Shown: positions 10,741 to 21,740, counted from the stretch's first letter. The stretch is DNA of 64,000 nucleotides from Paragorgia papillata (GCA_035771165.1 JAWNZC010000409.1:620001-684000); one strand, 5' to 3'. A program made the numbers and translations. Notes: generated by a model from the letters alone, not told the origin.

Positions 10741-11305
10741 TAACACCGCTAATTGTGTCCCGATTTTGTTGCCAGATTTTGGTAGTTGTCTTTCACTGGC
10801 TACTGAAAAGAATCAAATTAATTATGCAATCAGACAGGGCCAGACATTTCGGTAAAATTTATTATCTGTTAGATACATTTCGCCAACACTTGTAGCCTTT
10901 TCAAAATCTTTCACGTAGATTCATTTACACGAGCAGTGACACGTTCAAAATACCAGTCTTCGTAAATTTCGTAAACTTCTAAGCTATACTATGCGAAAAA
11001 TTAACTTTTAAGTAAACTTAAGTTCAGACAATCCCTGTTTGGCTGTATGAGCTTTTGTTTACAGCATTTAATTTATCTTATGCTTTAGCTTAACTGCTTA
11101 TTACCGACTGACTTTCACGCACACTTATTTGCACGGGCAGAAAGAATATAGCCAAAACAATATTTTTTTGTAAATTTCGTGAAGTTTGAAGCTAAACTTT
11201 TTAAAATATTAGCTTTCGACTAAACAAATTTCACATAACAACACTCGCCCGGCTGGTTAAAATATAACTAATTTGCATTTGACGAGACACAATTAGCGGT
11301 GTTAA
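10740..11305. mobile_element. TTAA-bounded non-autonomous DNA element
   Basis: The left end TTAACACCGCTAATTGTGTC and the right end GACACAATTAGCGGTGTTAA are exact complements. If TTAA is the target duplication (10740-10743 and 11302-11305), the inner TIR begins CACCGC. TTAA targets are used by piggyBac and Kolobok families; which one applies cannot be told without a transposase. The interior (566 bp in total) has no domain, although one 76-codon frame crosses its left end. Confidence 0.7.
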
Positions 11306-11307
11306 AT

Positions 11308-11366
11308 AGCAGACTCTTCTCTCGCGTCCATTTTCCCAGGGCGCGGACGTGAAGAGTCTGTATTAA
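11308..11366 (-). repeat. Inverted copy of the CAGACTCTTC hairpin unit
   Basis: Carries GAAGAGTCTG/CAGACTCTTC ends and the GTCCATTTTCCCAGGGCGCG core found in direct orientation at 7024-7080 and 7257-7309. It lies just outside the TTAA element and marks the symmetry of the 5.3-12.8 kb structure. Confidence 0.6.
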
Positions 11367-11532
11367 CAGGCTACGTTATATTAATTCTAAAGAAGTTCAA
11401 CTACAAAAAAATAAAAAATTCTTGATGGGCCATTGTTCTGTTTTCTATACCGCTCCCTGCATGGACGTTGCATGCCAGACGTTCATGCGCTACCCCCAGC
11501 AGCCTATGTTTGGCTTCATCCAATCATATAGG

Positions 11533-12800
11533 GCCGACCTTAAGGAGGTATCGTTCCAGTCTTTATATAGAGTTCACTGGGTTAGGATGACTGCTATTTT
11601 TCTCTCGCCAAACTGTTTGTAATAAATTTTATTAATTTCTTAAATTTTCAGTTAATCAAATGTTTGTGCTTCTCATTATCTAAATATATAGCTGCAAATA
11701 GAAGCTTTTTGGGTATTTGTTTTAATTTCTACTTTAATATTGCCTCAATGCATGTAAACACATATCCCCAAACCTATTTTAAACCCAGCAAGGCTTCGTT
11801 GTCTTTAGACGCCACTTTGTACTTTGGGAAATGACTTCGTACTGTGAGTGACGGGACTTAAACTCCAGTGTCACCATGACGCAAACTTGAAAAACTTCGT
11901 GGTCAAATTCAAGTTCACATGATTAATTTAAAGCTATCGCGAATATAGCACACGTCAAAACTTGGACTAAATAGTCCGTAAGAAACTGTGACTAATGACT
12001 TACTATTTAACGTTTTAGGAATATTATTCCTTTTCTTTGCAGACAAATATAATTTTTATCTCCCGCAAAACTATTAATTAAGCGATAATTTAATACCTGA
12101 CGTTGTGCCTTTGAGCACTAGCTGTATGAAATGACTTTGCACCGGTGAACTAAGCGATTTCACTTACAAATTAATCGTCAGTTTGTTTGTGAATAAAATC
12201 TACCTTCTTATATTTATCAAATCTATGTATCTATTAAGAATTTCGTGTGTTTATCGAGAGATTAGACTGAAATAGGCAAAAGCAACAACAAGACAACATG
12301 CTGCTCGACAAGTCAACCATGTCTAAATATTCGTACCTCAACATCCAAAAAGAACAATCGGTCTTTCTTGGCCCAGTACGCGTTATAGACATTTCTAAAG
12401 ACAGATCGAACATTACGGCTAAATTAAGAAGGTAATTACCGCAGTGCAAAACAACACATGGACATTTCCCCCCTATTATTATCAATTTAGGTGGTGTTCG
12501 TAGGGCCGGCCCGCTTGCCGGGATCATATGATGATAATAATATCATATGAACTTATAAAGACGTATTTAAAACGTATAGCAAGCAAGTTGCCCTTTGTCA
12601 TGTTGACGCGTTATATAAAAAGGTTTTTGCCATGTGTGGTCACAGGTATGTTTCTCTCATAAGTGTCATGTTGGTTTACTTCAGTTGAATATTCTCGTAT
12701 TTAACTAGTTAATTAGTTATTAACCTTAGCTTTATCCTAGTTAATTATCCTTTATCCTTTATAAGAGAACAGAGGTTTTGAATTTTGATATTCAATGAAT
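11533..12800 (-). repeat. Right arm of the 7.5-kb inverted-repeat structure
   Basis: Inverse counterpart of 5288-6330, with the inward TATA motif at 11546-11573, a segment with CTTTGGGAAATGACTT and GTGAGTGACGGGACTTAA, and the conserved short frame at 12234-12414. It is longer than the left arm because of indels, including extra sequence at 11990-12230. Confidence 0.75.
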
Positions 12801-13153
12801 TAATTAACAGTTTGTAGCTATTTGATCAAATCAACTTGTTAATTATCAAACAAAATTTTAAATCAATAGCTATTACCACAGTTTATTATATAAAATAGAG
12901 TGTTTTATTGATGTTTCCCCCACTAATAAACAAGATAATCTCACATGTGTGATTATTTATGATAATCTCACATGTGTTGATTATCATGAAACGTATTAGA
13001 GTTTACTGCTCTATTTTTGTGGGGAAATAGGACTATTTTTTATATAATAAACAGAACAATACATGAATGCTTGGAAATATGAAATTATTTCTCGTGTTGA
13101 GCAAGATATCTCACTCGTTCGCTTTCCTCACTCGTGTCATATCTCTCTCTCTA

Positions 13154-13185
<32 letters not shown>
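12801..13185. other. AT-rich spacer with a short inverted repeat and a CT tract
   Basis: Contains two direct ATAATCTCACATGTGT words at about 12930-12980 inside a loose palindrome (TTTATTATATAAAATAGAG ... CTCTATTTTTGTGGGGAA), and a CTCTCT tract at 13139-13187 that abuts the next element. No gene seen. Confidence 0.45.
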
Positions 13186-13187
<2 letters not shown>

Positions 13188-14032
13188 AGGCAAAAAAAAG
13201 TCCCCTTGTTTGATTCTGTATAACTTAAAAACTAGAAAAGCTATTACACTATAACAACTTTCTTTGAATTGATCAATAACGGCTAACTTAAATTTTGATA
13301 TAAAACGTTTGCATTTTCATGCAGTATTGACCGATATATTAATGTTTAAAATTGAGTAAACATTTTTGGAAGTGTCAAAAATTAGCTAGAAAAGGGCCTA
13401 TCAAATATTAATACAGCAATAACTTGTGTTAGAAACGTTGAGATAACTGTTCGTCTAGTCGGGGCAGGAAGATTAGGCCAGCGACCTGGCCATCGCCGTA
13501 TAACCTCTTGAGATTATTTATACTTGCATATTCTATACATATCCAAACTCTTTGGTCCTTCTTTAAACGAGGCATCAGTGAAAAAGAAAGACGTTTCTTT
13601 CTTGGCATATTAGAATTTACTTCCCCAGGGACATCGAACATGTTTTGAACAAAACTTTTAATCAAAATAGACTTATCAGTTTATTTTCATTCCCAAGGGT
13701 CGTAAAACAATATTAAAATAGTATATCCATCCAGGAAACATTCTCATCTTGAAGTTCACTTCATTGAAATTCCCAATACTTATATAAAATAGTCATGGTT
13801 TTAGAATTAGTTTAATACGCCTTTTTTCGTCGTTTTTAAACAAATTTTTTAAAGTTCGTGCAACTTCAAACGCTTGTACCTCGGTCAATATTGCATGAAA
13901 ATGCAAAAGTTGTATATCAAAATTTAAGTTAGCCATTATTGAATGCAAAGAAAGTTGTTATAGTGTAATAGCTTTTCTAGTTATTAAGTTATATGAATCA
14001 AACAGGGATTACTTTTTTTTGCGCCACCCCGG
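13188..14032 (-). mobile_element. Tc1/mariner-like element remnant
   Basis: About 170-bp inverted ends share GGCTAACTTAAATTTTGATA and AGAAAAGCTATTACACTATA. The right end reads TTTGCGCCACCCCGG followed by TA; the left end has lost these last bases and abuts a CT tract. The terminal motif and the AACTTAAATTTTGAT block also occur in the element at 18979-19984, so both belong to one family. The interior keeps only a decayed helix-turn-helix frame. Confidence 0.7.
13429..13665 (-). pseudogene. N-terminal fragment of mariner-like transposase
   Basis: A 78-codon frame on the minus strand whose middle reads KKDQRVWICIEYASINN, resembling the N-terminal DNA-binding start of invertebrate Tc1/mariner-like transposases (roughly K..QRvfIc..YA.l.N). 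The catalytic DDE part is absent. It sits between the inverted ends described at 13188-14032. Family assignment is from motif memory only. Confidence 0.4.
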
Positions 14033-14042
14033 TATATATACG

Positions 14043-14260
14043 GCAACGTTCGCTACCCTTGTGGCAGTTTGAACACTCTGGCCCTATACCACCTCACGCT
14101 TTAGACTCTAGATGTGCGCACTACTTTTAATATCCCATGCAGTTGTCACAGGCAAATGCTTCTCACATCTAGATTGTTCCAAGCTACACTTATGAACTGT
14201 AGTATAAGCTGTACAGCGAAACACGTGTCTGTAAACTGAACTATATATATATTTCTAAAA
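14043..14260. repeat. Diverged single copy of the 1.5-2.2 kb tandem unit
   Basis: Shares CGCTACCCTTGTGG, the AGTTTGAACACTCTGG variant, CAGATTGTTCCAAGCTACAC with one change, and GCGAAACACGTGTCTGTA, then ends in a TA tract. It begins immediately after the mariner-like end. Confidence 0.65.
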
Positions 14261-14299
14261 TCATTAATAATTCTTGAGGAAAATTCAAAATAAATTAAG

Positions 14300-14835
14300 G
14301 TTTAATCAATGTCTGTTTACCCCGATACAGAACTGATATATCAGTGTCTGTTAATGTGATACAGAACTGTTTAACAAAACATCAGTTCTGTATCACATTT
14401 ACAGACACTGATATCAGGTCTGTAGCAAGTGTACAGACACTTCGCATTCAACTATCTTGAGTAAGGTACGCTGGTAGCGTCCTCATACAAGATGAAGATG
14501 CAAACAGTTGTTGAAGAACAACATTCGTTGAATAACAAATGCTGATCAGAATGGCTATTTATGGCAAGTCACTTAGAATATAAAATGTGTAACTAATACT
14601 AAATCAAAGCGCAGGCTCACATCACTAATTTAATAATCGTAGTATATTAAACCTTACCTCGAAGGTTTATCAGCTCTTAACATGATGTATTTTTGGCTAA
14701 CTTAATAGACGTTTTAGAAGTCATTTACAGAATTCGTGTCCGTTCTGTATCGGGATACAGGCACTCGGCTTTGACTCGTGTGTGTATTACTGTATACCCC
14801 GATACAGAACAGCCACTAATTTATTCTGTAAATAG
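14300..14835. repeat. Cluster of short inverted CTGTATC words
   Basis: GATACAGAACTG and CAGTTCTGTATC alternate at 14320-14400 with CAGTGTCTGT/ACAGACACTG, forming a 100-bp imperfect hairpin. CCCCGATACAGAACAG and CTGTATCGGGATACAG recur at 14745-14815. Likely the two ends of a decayed element of about 500 bp; no coding content. Confidence 0.5.
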
Positions 14836-14849
14836 TATACATATATATA

Positions 14850-15090
14850 TAACACATATCCCCAAACCAATTTTAAACCCAGTAAGGTTTCGTTGTTTTT
14901 AGACAACGTGAGTGCCGCGACTTTGCACTTTGGGAAATGACTTTGCACTGTGAGTGACGGCACTGAGTGTACAGCCTAGCTGTATGAAATGTTCCACCGG
15001 TGAACGAAGCGACTTCAATTACAAATCGTTTCGTTTGTGAATAAAATCTACCTTCTTGTATTTATCAAATCTATTCATATCTATTAAAGT
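14850..15090 (-). repeat. Third, partial copy of the inverted-arm sequence
   Basis: Matches the right arm (11755-12240) in the same order: CACATATCCCCAAACC, TTTTAAACCCAG, TTTGGGAAATGACTTTGCAC, GTGAATAAAATCTACCTTCT. It shows that the arm sequence is a dispersed repeat and that the 5.3-12.8 kb pair may be two of many copies. Confidence 0.7.
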
Positions 15091-15099
15091 GCTATGAAA

Positions 15100-15365
15100 C
15101 GAAAATTAAGTTTGTCTTATTTGAAAGAACACGTAAAATAATAGAGTAACATATTTTGAAGTTTTTTGTTTACTTGCTTCATTCTTGAGATATTTCAGTT
15201 TGTTTGATATGCAAATTAAACATTTTAACGGCGCCACATGTGCATTGAAAAAAGTTATATCTTTGCTATTATCGAACCAAAATCATTTGAGGGAAGCATG
15301 CGCGGGTGTTTTATTGTCGTTTATAGCATACGTATGCCTGCTAAATATATAACATATAATTACTA
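15100..15365. other. Possible 3' LTR region of the BEL/Pao element, not proven
   Basis: Lies just downstream of the minus-strand pol remnant. An AATAAA-type motif is present on the minus strand near 15310-15320. I found no second copy beyond 21.74 kb, so an LTR call cannot be supported. Confidence 0.25.
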
Positions 15366-15369
15366 GTCT

Positions 15370-16012
15370 ACTCACTTGGCCTTAAAACTATTTGATTCAT
15401 GAGAGTGAAACAAATATACCTAACATAAACAGTTAAATGTCTACTCGACAACAAATTTAAGGATACTATCTTGAGATTGGCACAAGTTTGACAATCGTTG
15501 AGTTCTACTGATCGACTCTGTCTTAGTTTACGATTTCCCTGATACGTTCTTTTGCAACCACAGCAGCTGCTCTTGTAGGAGTAAACTCTCTTGCCTGCAT
15601 GAGGATCCAAATCCTGCGTCTGAGCTTGTTGTTTCTTTTCTATGTCGCAGCTCAACTCCATAGGGCATTGCTGTTGTATAGCTCGTTCTAAATACGACTT
15701 TCCGGATCGTAATCTTGCCGCCCGAATCACTCCATCTTGGCCCTTGATAAGCTTTACAACTTTTCCGATATTTCATCTACCACGATTCCGTTTCTCTCTT
15801 TGAACTTGAACTACATCGCCAACTTCCAACAGCAACCTCTTACTCTTGTGCTTCAAGTTGTGTCTCTCTCTCAAACCCCTCAAATATTCCTTTGCCCAGC
15901 GTGACCACAACACGTCCTTACATCGACGTAAGTATCTTGCCCTCTTTCGCAATTCCGTATCTTCGATAGAATCTATACACCGTTTCAGGTAAGAGATTTC
16001 ACTGGCCATACA
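15370..16012 (-). pseudogene. BEL/Pao pol C-terminal (DUF5641-type) domain remnant
   Basis: Minus-strand frames carry KDVLWSRWAKEYLRGLRER followed by LEVGDVVQVQ and, after a frameshift near 15775, KLIKGQDGVIRAARLRSGK and CPMELSC. This order (FW.RW.kEYL, vGDvV, G.DG.vR) is the domain following the integrase in BEL/Pao polyproteins. At least one frameshift separates the two parts and a cysteine-bearing tail follows to about 15400. Not functional. Confidence 0.75.
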
Positions 16013-16870
16013 TCATCAGATTCGATGTAAAACCTGGAAGTTGAATGTCGTCTTCAACATATGATAACGGACGGTTGTTGATAACAACTTCAACATCGAA
16101 TCTTTTCCAATTCATCAAAGGTCAGGATTGCTCGACCGGTCGCCTTGTAAAAGGCTTGCTTCATCACTCAGATTAACCATTCGAATTGACCACCCCACCA
16201 AGGTGCTCTGAGCAGGTTAAATTGCTACCTGATGTTATGATGGGCAAGGTAATCTTGAAATTTCTCCTCCATTACGATGCTTTAACCACATCGCGGCGGC
16301 CGTTATCAGAATAAATCTTAGAGGGTCTCCCCCGTGTTGCGACAAACCGTTTTAAACATCTAATAAACCCATCTGTAGTCTGGTCTGTCAGTAGCTTTAG
16401 GTGGATTGCTCTTGATAGACTGCACGCGAAAAGTAAAATGTAAGCTTCGCCTTCTTTCTTCTTGAAAACCTTATAGGCCATCGGGCCAGCGTAATCTACG
16501 CCAATAACTTGAAACGGTAACGAGCACTCGGTACGTTCAAAAGTAAGTTTCCGTGGGGGTTATGAAAAGCTGTCGTGTGAAATCTTTTGCACCCATAGCA
16601 ATGAGTAAAGACGCTTCGTACAAGTTGACGTAGGCGTGGTATCCAGTAGTCTCGGTGAACTAGAGCCATTGTAAGACCGACTCCCCCTTGAAGCGTCAAC
16701 TCATGAGCATCTTGAACAATATTCTCTGATAGGGTGACTTTAGGTGGTAAATATATTGGATAACTTCCTTGAATGCGTCCCCTGCACTCGTAGGTGCCTT
16801 CACTATTTTTCTGTAAGTTTAGACTGAGCTGATCCTCACGAAATGCTATATCTCTCTTGCTCTCAAAGTA
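16012..16870 (-). pseudogene. BEL/Pao integrase remnant
   Basis: In minus-strand order: the zinc-binding region with DYWIPRLRQLVRSV and CYGCKRFH; then, in a shifted frame, VIGVDYAGPMAYK (first catalytic Asp); LLFACSLSRAIHL; RGRPSKIYSDNG (second Asp); and, again shifted, a WWGGQFEW motif carrying the catalytic Glu position. The family order of an H2C2 finger plus a D,D35E core is present, but at least three frameshifts or stops break it. Confidence 0.8.
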
Positions 16871-17935
16871 TCCACCACTTTACCTGCTGCCCTGTTTCAA
16901 CGGTATAGTCAGTGGTCCAGTAACTCGCTCTTGTTTTAGGATTTGGCAGTTCCGGATAAATCTCACAATCCAGGCTGTTATCCTGATCGTCCGCCAGTAA
17001 GAATGTTTCCACAAGAGATCGTCAAAACAGTCTCCAGCCTCCACTGCAGTTGAGAATCTTTCCTTGATCTTCTTGGCTTCCGCTTCTGAGACTTCATTGG
17101 AGTCGATCACTAACGAGGGAGGCCACTTGTCAGGATCAGCAAACCACTCTGGCCTATCCAGCCACTCGTCGGTTAGACGATCTGCTCCACATCCTCTGCT
17201 GCCTCGGTCAGCTGCGTTGTGGTCCGTGCCAACGTGCATGTCGCCACGTTATGAAATATTTTGCGTTGATCTTCCTCACCCTGTTTGAGACAAGTTATTG
17301 CTTGTACGTTCCCCTTCCTCTAATCCAATAGAGGGCTACGAGACTATTTAGCCATCCATAAACTACTTTCACTGGATAAGCAACTAGCGCTGTTCGTACA
17401 TTGCCCACTATATTTTCTGCCATATGGGCTGACACTAGCTCCAACCTTGGGATTGCGAGGTTCTTCTTCGCCAATCGAGATTTTGCTGTTACTAATCCTG
17501 TACTTTGTCCAGAGGGTTGCTTGATCACTGCATAAACTGCCGCAGAAACCTCTGAACCACTCGCATCCCCAAATGCGCGGAGCTTAACTTCATCAATCGG
17601 TTCTCTGTATTCTGGGATACTTCTTGCCGTCTCAACGTTCTCGGGAAGGCCTCTCACAAACTTCAGCCATAGTTGTCCTAGGTTATCTGACAACTTTTCA
17701 TCTCATGGAAGATGTCGGTCACAAACCTCACGGAAAATCATTTTTCCTATTAGGGTTGCAGGTGATACAATTCCAAGAGGGTCATAAACTGATGCCAGAA
17801 ATCGCAAAATCTCTCGCTTTGTAATCTCCACCGGTTTCTCCAGAGACCCCACAGCAAGTGTATTATTGCGTTTGTTCTAGCAATTTTGTTTCACCACTTT
17901 CCACTCCCAATCGTTGCTTTGCATAGCTTTGTTGG
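16870..17935 (-). pseudogene. BEL/Pao RNase H and connection-domain remnant
   Basis: Frames contain LRFLASVYDPLGIVSP (post-RT conserved block) and a TGA where the family has Trp after RHLP. The RNase H block follows with LRAFGDASGSEVSAAVYAV, LVTAKSRLAKK, IPRLELVSA and WIRGRG. Next comes VGTDHNAADRGSRG, the usual end of this module. Position and order match BEL/Pao pol. The frame shifts near 17850 and 17270. Confidence 0.8.
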
Positions 17936-17949
17936 TGGTTACCAGTACG

Positions 17950-18432
17950 AATTTAGAGGCGTGCGAATCCGATCCGAATCCGATCCGATTAAACCGGACT
18001 AAACTTTTGTCGTTCGGATCGGATCGGATTTTGTTTGTTTTTTCTCAGATCGGATCGAATCGGATTTTGCACTTTTTTGCCCGCATCAGATTCACTTTTG
18101 TCATTGTTTTTTTCCACAAAATTAACAAATTCACTAGTTGTATGCACGTTGCACAACACATGAAGGCTATTATTACATAAGATTATTATTGTATAGTAGT
18201 TTTCTTAAATTTATTTGTTCATTGGTTTTCTTTTCGGAAAGTTTGCGCAACTACTGCAACATATATCCGATGTTTTAATTTTTTTCGGATCGCATTTGAG
18301 CAGCTGTTTTCGGATCGGATCGGATTGGTCTAGGCTTTTTTGGCATCGGATCGGTTCGGATTCGGATTGACAGCTTTAGCAAACCCTCGTATTATAAGGG
18401 GTCAATCCGATCCGACGGACACCCTCTAGGCT
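17950..18432. mobile_element. hAT-like MITE inserted in BEL/Pao pol
   Basis: A block rich in GATCCGAT/ATCGGATC separates two collinear pieces of pol. Its ends are TTTAGAGGCGTGCGAATCC on the left and, on the complementary strand, CTAGAGGGTGTCCGTCGGATC on the right, an imperfect inverted pair of the TAGAGGTGTGCGAA style seen in hAT elements. No 8-bp target duplication could be read. Subterminal GGATCGGATCGGAT repeats are numerous on both sides. Confidence 0.55.
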
Positions 18433-18786
18433 CTCTAGTCGTGGCTCGTTAGAGTGCCATTTATGCAACTCAAACTTAGCTTCTTCAAATACTGATATGG
18501 TCTTCTATTTCAAGCTCAGGACTTCATCTGTCGTTTCCCCACCTGTGATAATGTCGTCAACATACAGGCATCTTTCTATCGCCTCAATCTCTTGTAGATA
18601 TCTCTCTCTCAGGCTGTTCAAATGTTGTTTCAGTGTCCCAGCAAATAAGAAAGGGGACTTTACTAAACCGAACAACGCTCGTGTGAATCGCAAAACTTCG
18701 ATGTCACTTAGATCCTTGTTCTTGATCCAGTGAACGCAGTGCATCCCTGTCCTCGGTACGAATATGAAATCGAGGCTCCCAGGCAA
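18432..18786 (-). pseudogene. BEL/Pao reverse transcriptase core remnant
   Basis: The minus-strand frame contains LRFTRALFGLVKSPFLFAGT (fingers/palm block), then CLYVDDIITGGETTDE with the YVDD catalytic motif, then a stop followed by KFELHKWHSNEPRLE. These blocks are standard in BEL/Pao RT. The N-terminal part of RT is missing: sequence upstream of about 18771 is the palindromic family-A element. Confidence 0.85.
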
Positions 18787-18978
18787 GTTTCACAATCTTC
18801 ATTATCATGGTAATCCCGCCATATTTGTTCATGGAAGAAGATGGCAAACAATGTCCAAACTACATATGGTAGAAATACATCGTGTACGTATGTTGTTAGG
18901 CATTTCCTAAGCTTTCATTTGATGTATATTTTAAGTTTATGTGTTGTGTGTAACTTTTTAAAATGTCCAAAATGTTCG

Positions 18979-19984
18979 AAAAAAGGTCCCCCCTCTTTGA
19001 CTCATTGTAATTAAAAAACTGAAAAAGCTATCTTATACAAATAAAATTTATTGAACGTAGTTATGTCTAACTTAAATTTTGATGTATGCCTTGCACATTT
19101 CTATAAATTATTAGCCGAGATATAGGCGTTTAAACTCAAGGTTGCATTTTTGGAAGAAGAGACAAATGGCAAAAATGGCGACTCAACGAGGTTGTTTGCA
19201 AATTGCACGATAGGTGTTGACAAACAATCTAAAGTAAAGTGGGGTTTTTCAGATATGCGGTGTTTACATGTTTAAAGATTAGAAGAATAATGCATTAGAA
19301 GTATCTTTTAAAGATACCAATAATACTGCTCATCGTTCGAATAAATTGGCAACAAGATGGAGCTCCTTCTCACACGAGCAATGCAACCATATGCTATCTC
19401 CGTGGCCAATTTCCAGATCGGCTCATGAGTAAACGCGGCGATTGGCCCTGGCCTCCACGCTCCCCTGACTTGACCGTGTGTGATTTATTTCTTTGGGGAT
19501 ATTTAAAAGATCAAATTTGGAACGTGCCTACTCAGCAACAGCCAAGCAATTTGAGAGAGCTTCGAGAAGCGATTATTATGGCGTGTAACAACTTGGAGCA
19601 GGAAATGATCGAAAATGCGTCCGACTGCATGCTTTCCCGCGCAAGACGTTGTATTGAGGTTGATGGGCATGCATTTCCTAATGAATGAGAATTTATCGGA
19701 CGACGCTGACAAATATTTGTTCTTACTTTTGCGTGTTTCTACCATTTTATTACCATAATGCAAATTAATAGACCATTTTTGCCATTTGTCGCTTCTTCCA
19801 AAAACGCTACATTGAGTGTAAACGCCTATATCTCGGCTAATATTTTATAGAAATGTGCAAGGCATACATCAAAATTTAAGTTAGACATAACTACGTTCAA
19901 TAAATTTTATTTGTATAAGATAGCTTTTTCAGTTTTTTAATTACAATGTGTCAAAGAGGGGGAACATTTTTTTGCGCCACCCGG
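18979..19984 (+). mobile_element. Tc1/mariner-like element nested in family-A copy
   Basis: Inverted ends of about 190 bp share AAAAAACTGAAAAAGCTATC, AACTTAAATTTTGATGTATG and a GCCATTTGTC word. The right end closes with TTTGCGCCACCCGG and then TA; the left end is truncated, starting at AAAAAAGGTCC. The interior has a transposase fragment. Same family as 13188-14032. Confidence 0.75.
19340..19688 (+). pseudogene. C-terminal half of mariner-like DDE/D transposase
   Basis: The reading frame enters at about 19340 with WQQDGAPSHTS, the second catalytic Asp motif, and continues through RGDWPWPPRSPDLTVCDLFL, which holds the third acidic residue (Asp) and the LWG motif, to a TGA at 19686-19688. The first catalytic Asp and the DNA-binding N-terminus are missing between the left TIR and this frame. 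It would cut and rejoin element ends if whole. As a fragment it cannot. Confidence 0.8.
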
Positions 19985-20582
19985 TATATCAAACAGAAGA
20001 TACTGTAAAATGCTATTTGCGGTAGAACTTTCAAGTTTCTAGCTTCAGGGAAAATATTTTAAAAATGGGAAAACGTACTATTATCTTGGTCCGATGGATA
20101 TTTGTTAAGTTTGTTTTGTTTTGTTTACAACTCAGACCAAGATAATAGTACGTTTTCCCATTTTTAAAATACGTTCTCTAAAGCTAGAAACTTGAAAGTT
20201 CTACCGCAAACAGCATTTTACAGCATCTTCTGTTTGATATATGTTTCAAAGTTGTGCGTTATGTATTTTAAAAACAATATCCTAAATTCTACAACAGTTG
20301 TGAGAAGTCCATTATTATTACTTGACGAGCAATGGTGCGAACATTTTGGACATTTTAAAAAGTTAAACACAACGCAGAAACTTAAACTATACATCAAATG
20401 GAAGCTTATGAAATTCCTAACAACATACGTACACGATGTATTTCTACCACATGTAGTTTGGACGTTATTAGCCATCTTCTTCCATAAACAAATATGGCGG
20501 GATTACCATAATAATCAAAATTGTGAAAGTTGGCCTGGAAGACTCGTTTTCATGAAGCGTGACGTAATTATCGAAAAGGTCT

Positions 20583-20735
20583 ATTTGTTTATGTTCAGTA
20601 TGGGATGGCTTCTTGTTCAGTTTATTGATCAAGGATGCTGATGCATATATGACCTGCCTGAACCAATGTCCAGCAGCGCTCGTGTGAGGCCCTAAACATT
20701 GATGACTCCAGCTCGACCTAAACAATTACGTAATG
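20583..20735 (-). pseudogene. BEL/Pao aspartic protease remnant
   Basis: One minus-strand frame reads RALLDIGSGRSY, an aspartic-protease active-site motif (family consensus LD.GS), then runs into a stop. The neighbouring frame continues with LINKLNKKPSHTEHKQID. The piece lies between the gag remnant and the palindromic insertion, the expected gag-protease-RT order. The break at 20583 coincides with the element insertion. Confidence 0.65.
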
Positions 20736-21740
20736 TGCACCACTAGAAGAGGAGATTCAAGATAACTCAAGGGCGCAGAACACATGTTATTCTGAGTTCG
20801 TTTTCTGAGTGTATGAGACTTACCGAGAGACCATTATATGTTGTGTTTGTGACATTGTTTTAATTTATCGAGTTGACTTGGCGTTCTTTTATTAACAACG
20901 CCAAACCATCAACCAAGACTATCACTACAGGATAAACAACTGCCGCTTCACCAGTCGCTACAAGCATCTGATATTTCCCAGGCTTCCTAGCACATATTGA
21001 TGTATGATGCTTATCACCAAACTGTTGACAAGTGTGCTTGCTTCGGTACGATCATTCGCTCGATGTCTTGAGCGGGTGCAGTTAAAGGACAGTCGCTTCT
21101 CACTCAAGATTTTCTTACGTTGTTTCATATCAGTGATCTTACCACACTCAGTTGACTTGTGATATTCAGCATCACAGTATGCACAGGCTCGACCTTGAGT
21201 GACACCGTACCAGCATCATGGATCTGGTAAGTCTGCTCTCTCTTCGGTATTTGACGGCTAAAACTATCAGACTTACGGTCAACAGTTTGAATGGGATTTC
21301 CGTCACACAACCTCCTAAGGGATTCTATTAGTTGTACAAAGCTCCATTGCTGCCAATTGTCATCTAGACGAACTAGATCCGCTCTAATACCCGGCAACTT
21401 GTCAAGAGTTTTACGCACAAAACCCCCAATAATCCTTAAGTTTGCCCAATGTTTCTAAAGTTTGGACATGATTTGCAAGTGTCTCATAAAATTTGTCCAC
21501 TTTTGCCGGCTCCACCCCTTGAAGTTTGGGTAGTCCTATAATGCACTGTATGTGTGCATTCACGACTTCACTGGTTTTGCCGTACTTGGTTTGCAATATC
21601 GTTTTTGCTCTCTCGTAACCTTCAGATGTAAAAGGACTGGCTACTAGTAACTCTTTCAAATAAGAACTGATTTGGCTACCTGTGTCATAGTAGCCGTGTC
21701 GATTTCAGTCTCAAACTGGTTTGCATGGAGTGTTGAAAAA
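20736..21740 (-). pseudogene. BEL/Pao gag remnant with zinc knuckles
   Basis: From the 5' side: FETEIDTATMTQVAK, then after a stop YERAKTILQTKYGKTSEVVN and HIQCIIGLPKLQGVEP, LETLGKLKDYWGF, a frameshift at about 21415, KLPGIRADLVRLDDNWQQW, then YCDAEYHKSTEC and LSEKRLSFNC cysteine clusters at about 21050-21170. These match the DUF1759-type gag and zinc-knuckle region of BEL/Pao elements. Sequence above 21740 is unrelated AT-rich DNA, so the 5' LTR is not identified. Confidence 0.75.

Larger units (their letters stand above)
18771..20583. mobile_element. Palindromic family-A element, second copy, inserted in BEL/Pao and itself interrupted
   Basis: Left piece 18771-18978 and right piece 19985-20583 match the two halves of 4009-4922 (ACGTATGTTGTTAGG, CTTTCATTTGATGTAT, CTACAACAGTTGTGAGAA). 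Compared with the complete copy, about 120 bp of the left half is gone where the mariner-like element now sits. The element lies between the protease and RT remnants of the retrotransposon. Confidence 0.75.

Noticed and set aside
15100..15365. 3' LTR of the BEL/Pao element
   Set aside because: No matching copy at the other end and no clear polypurine tract, so the boundaries cannot be supported.
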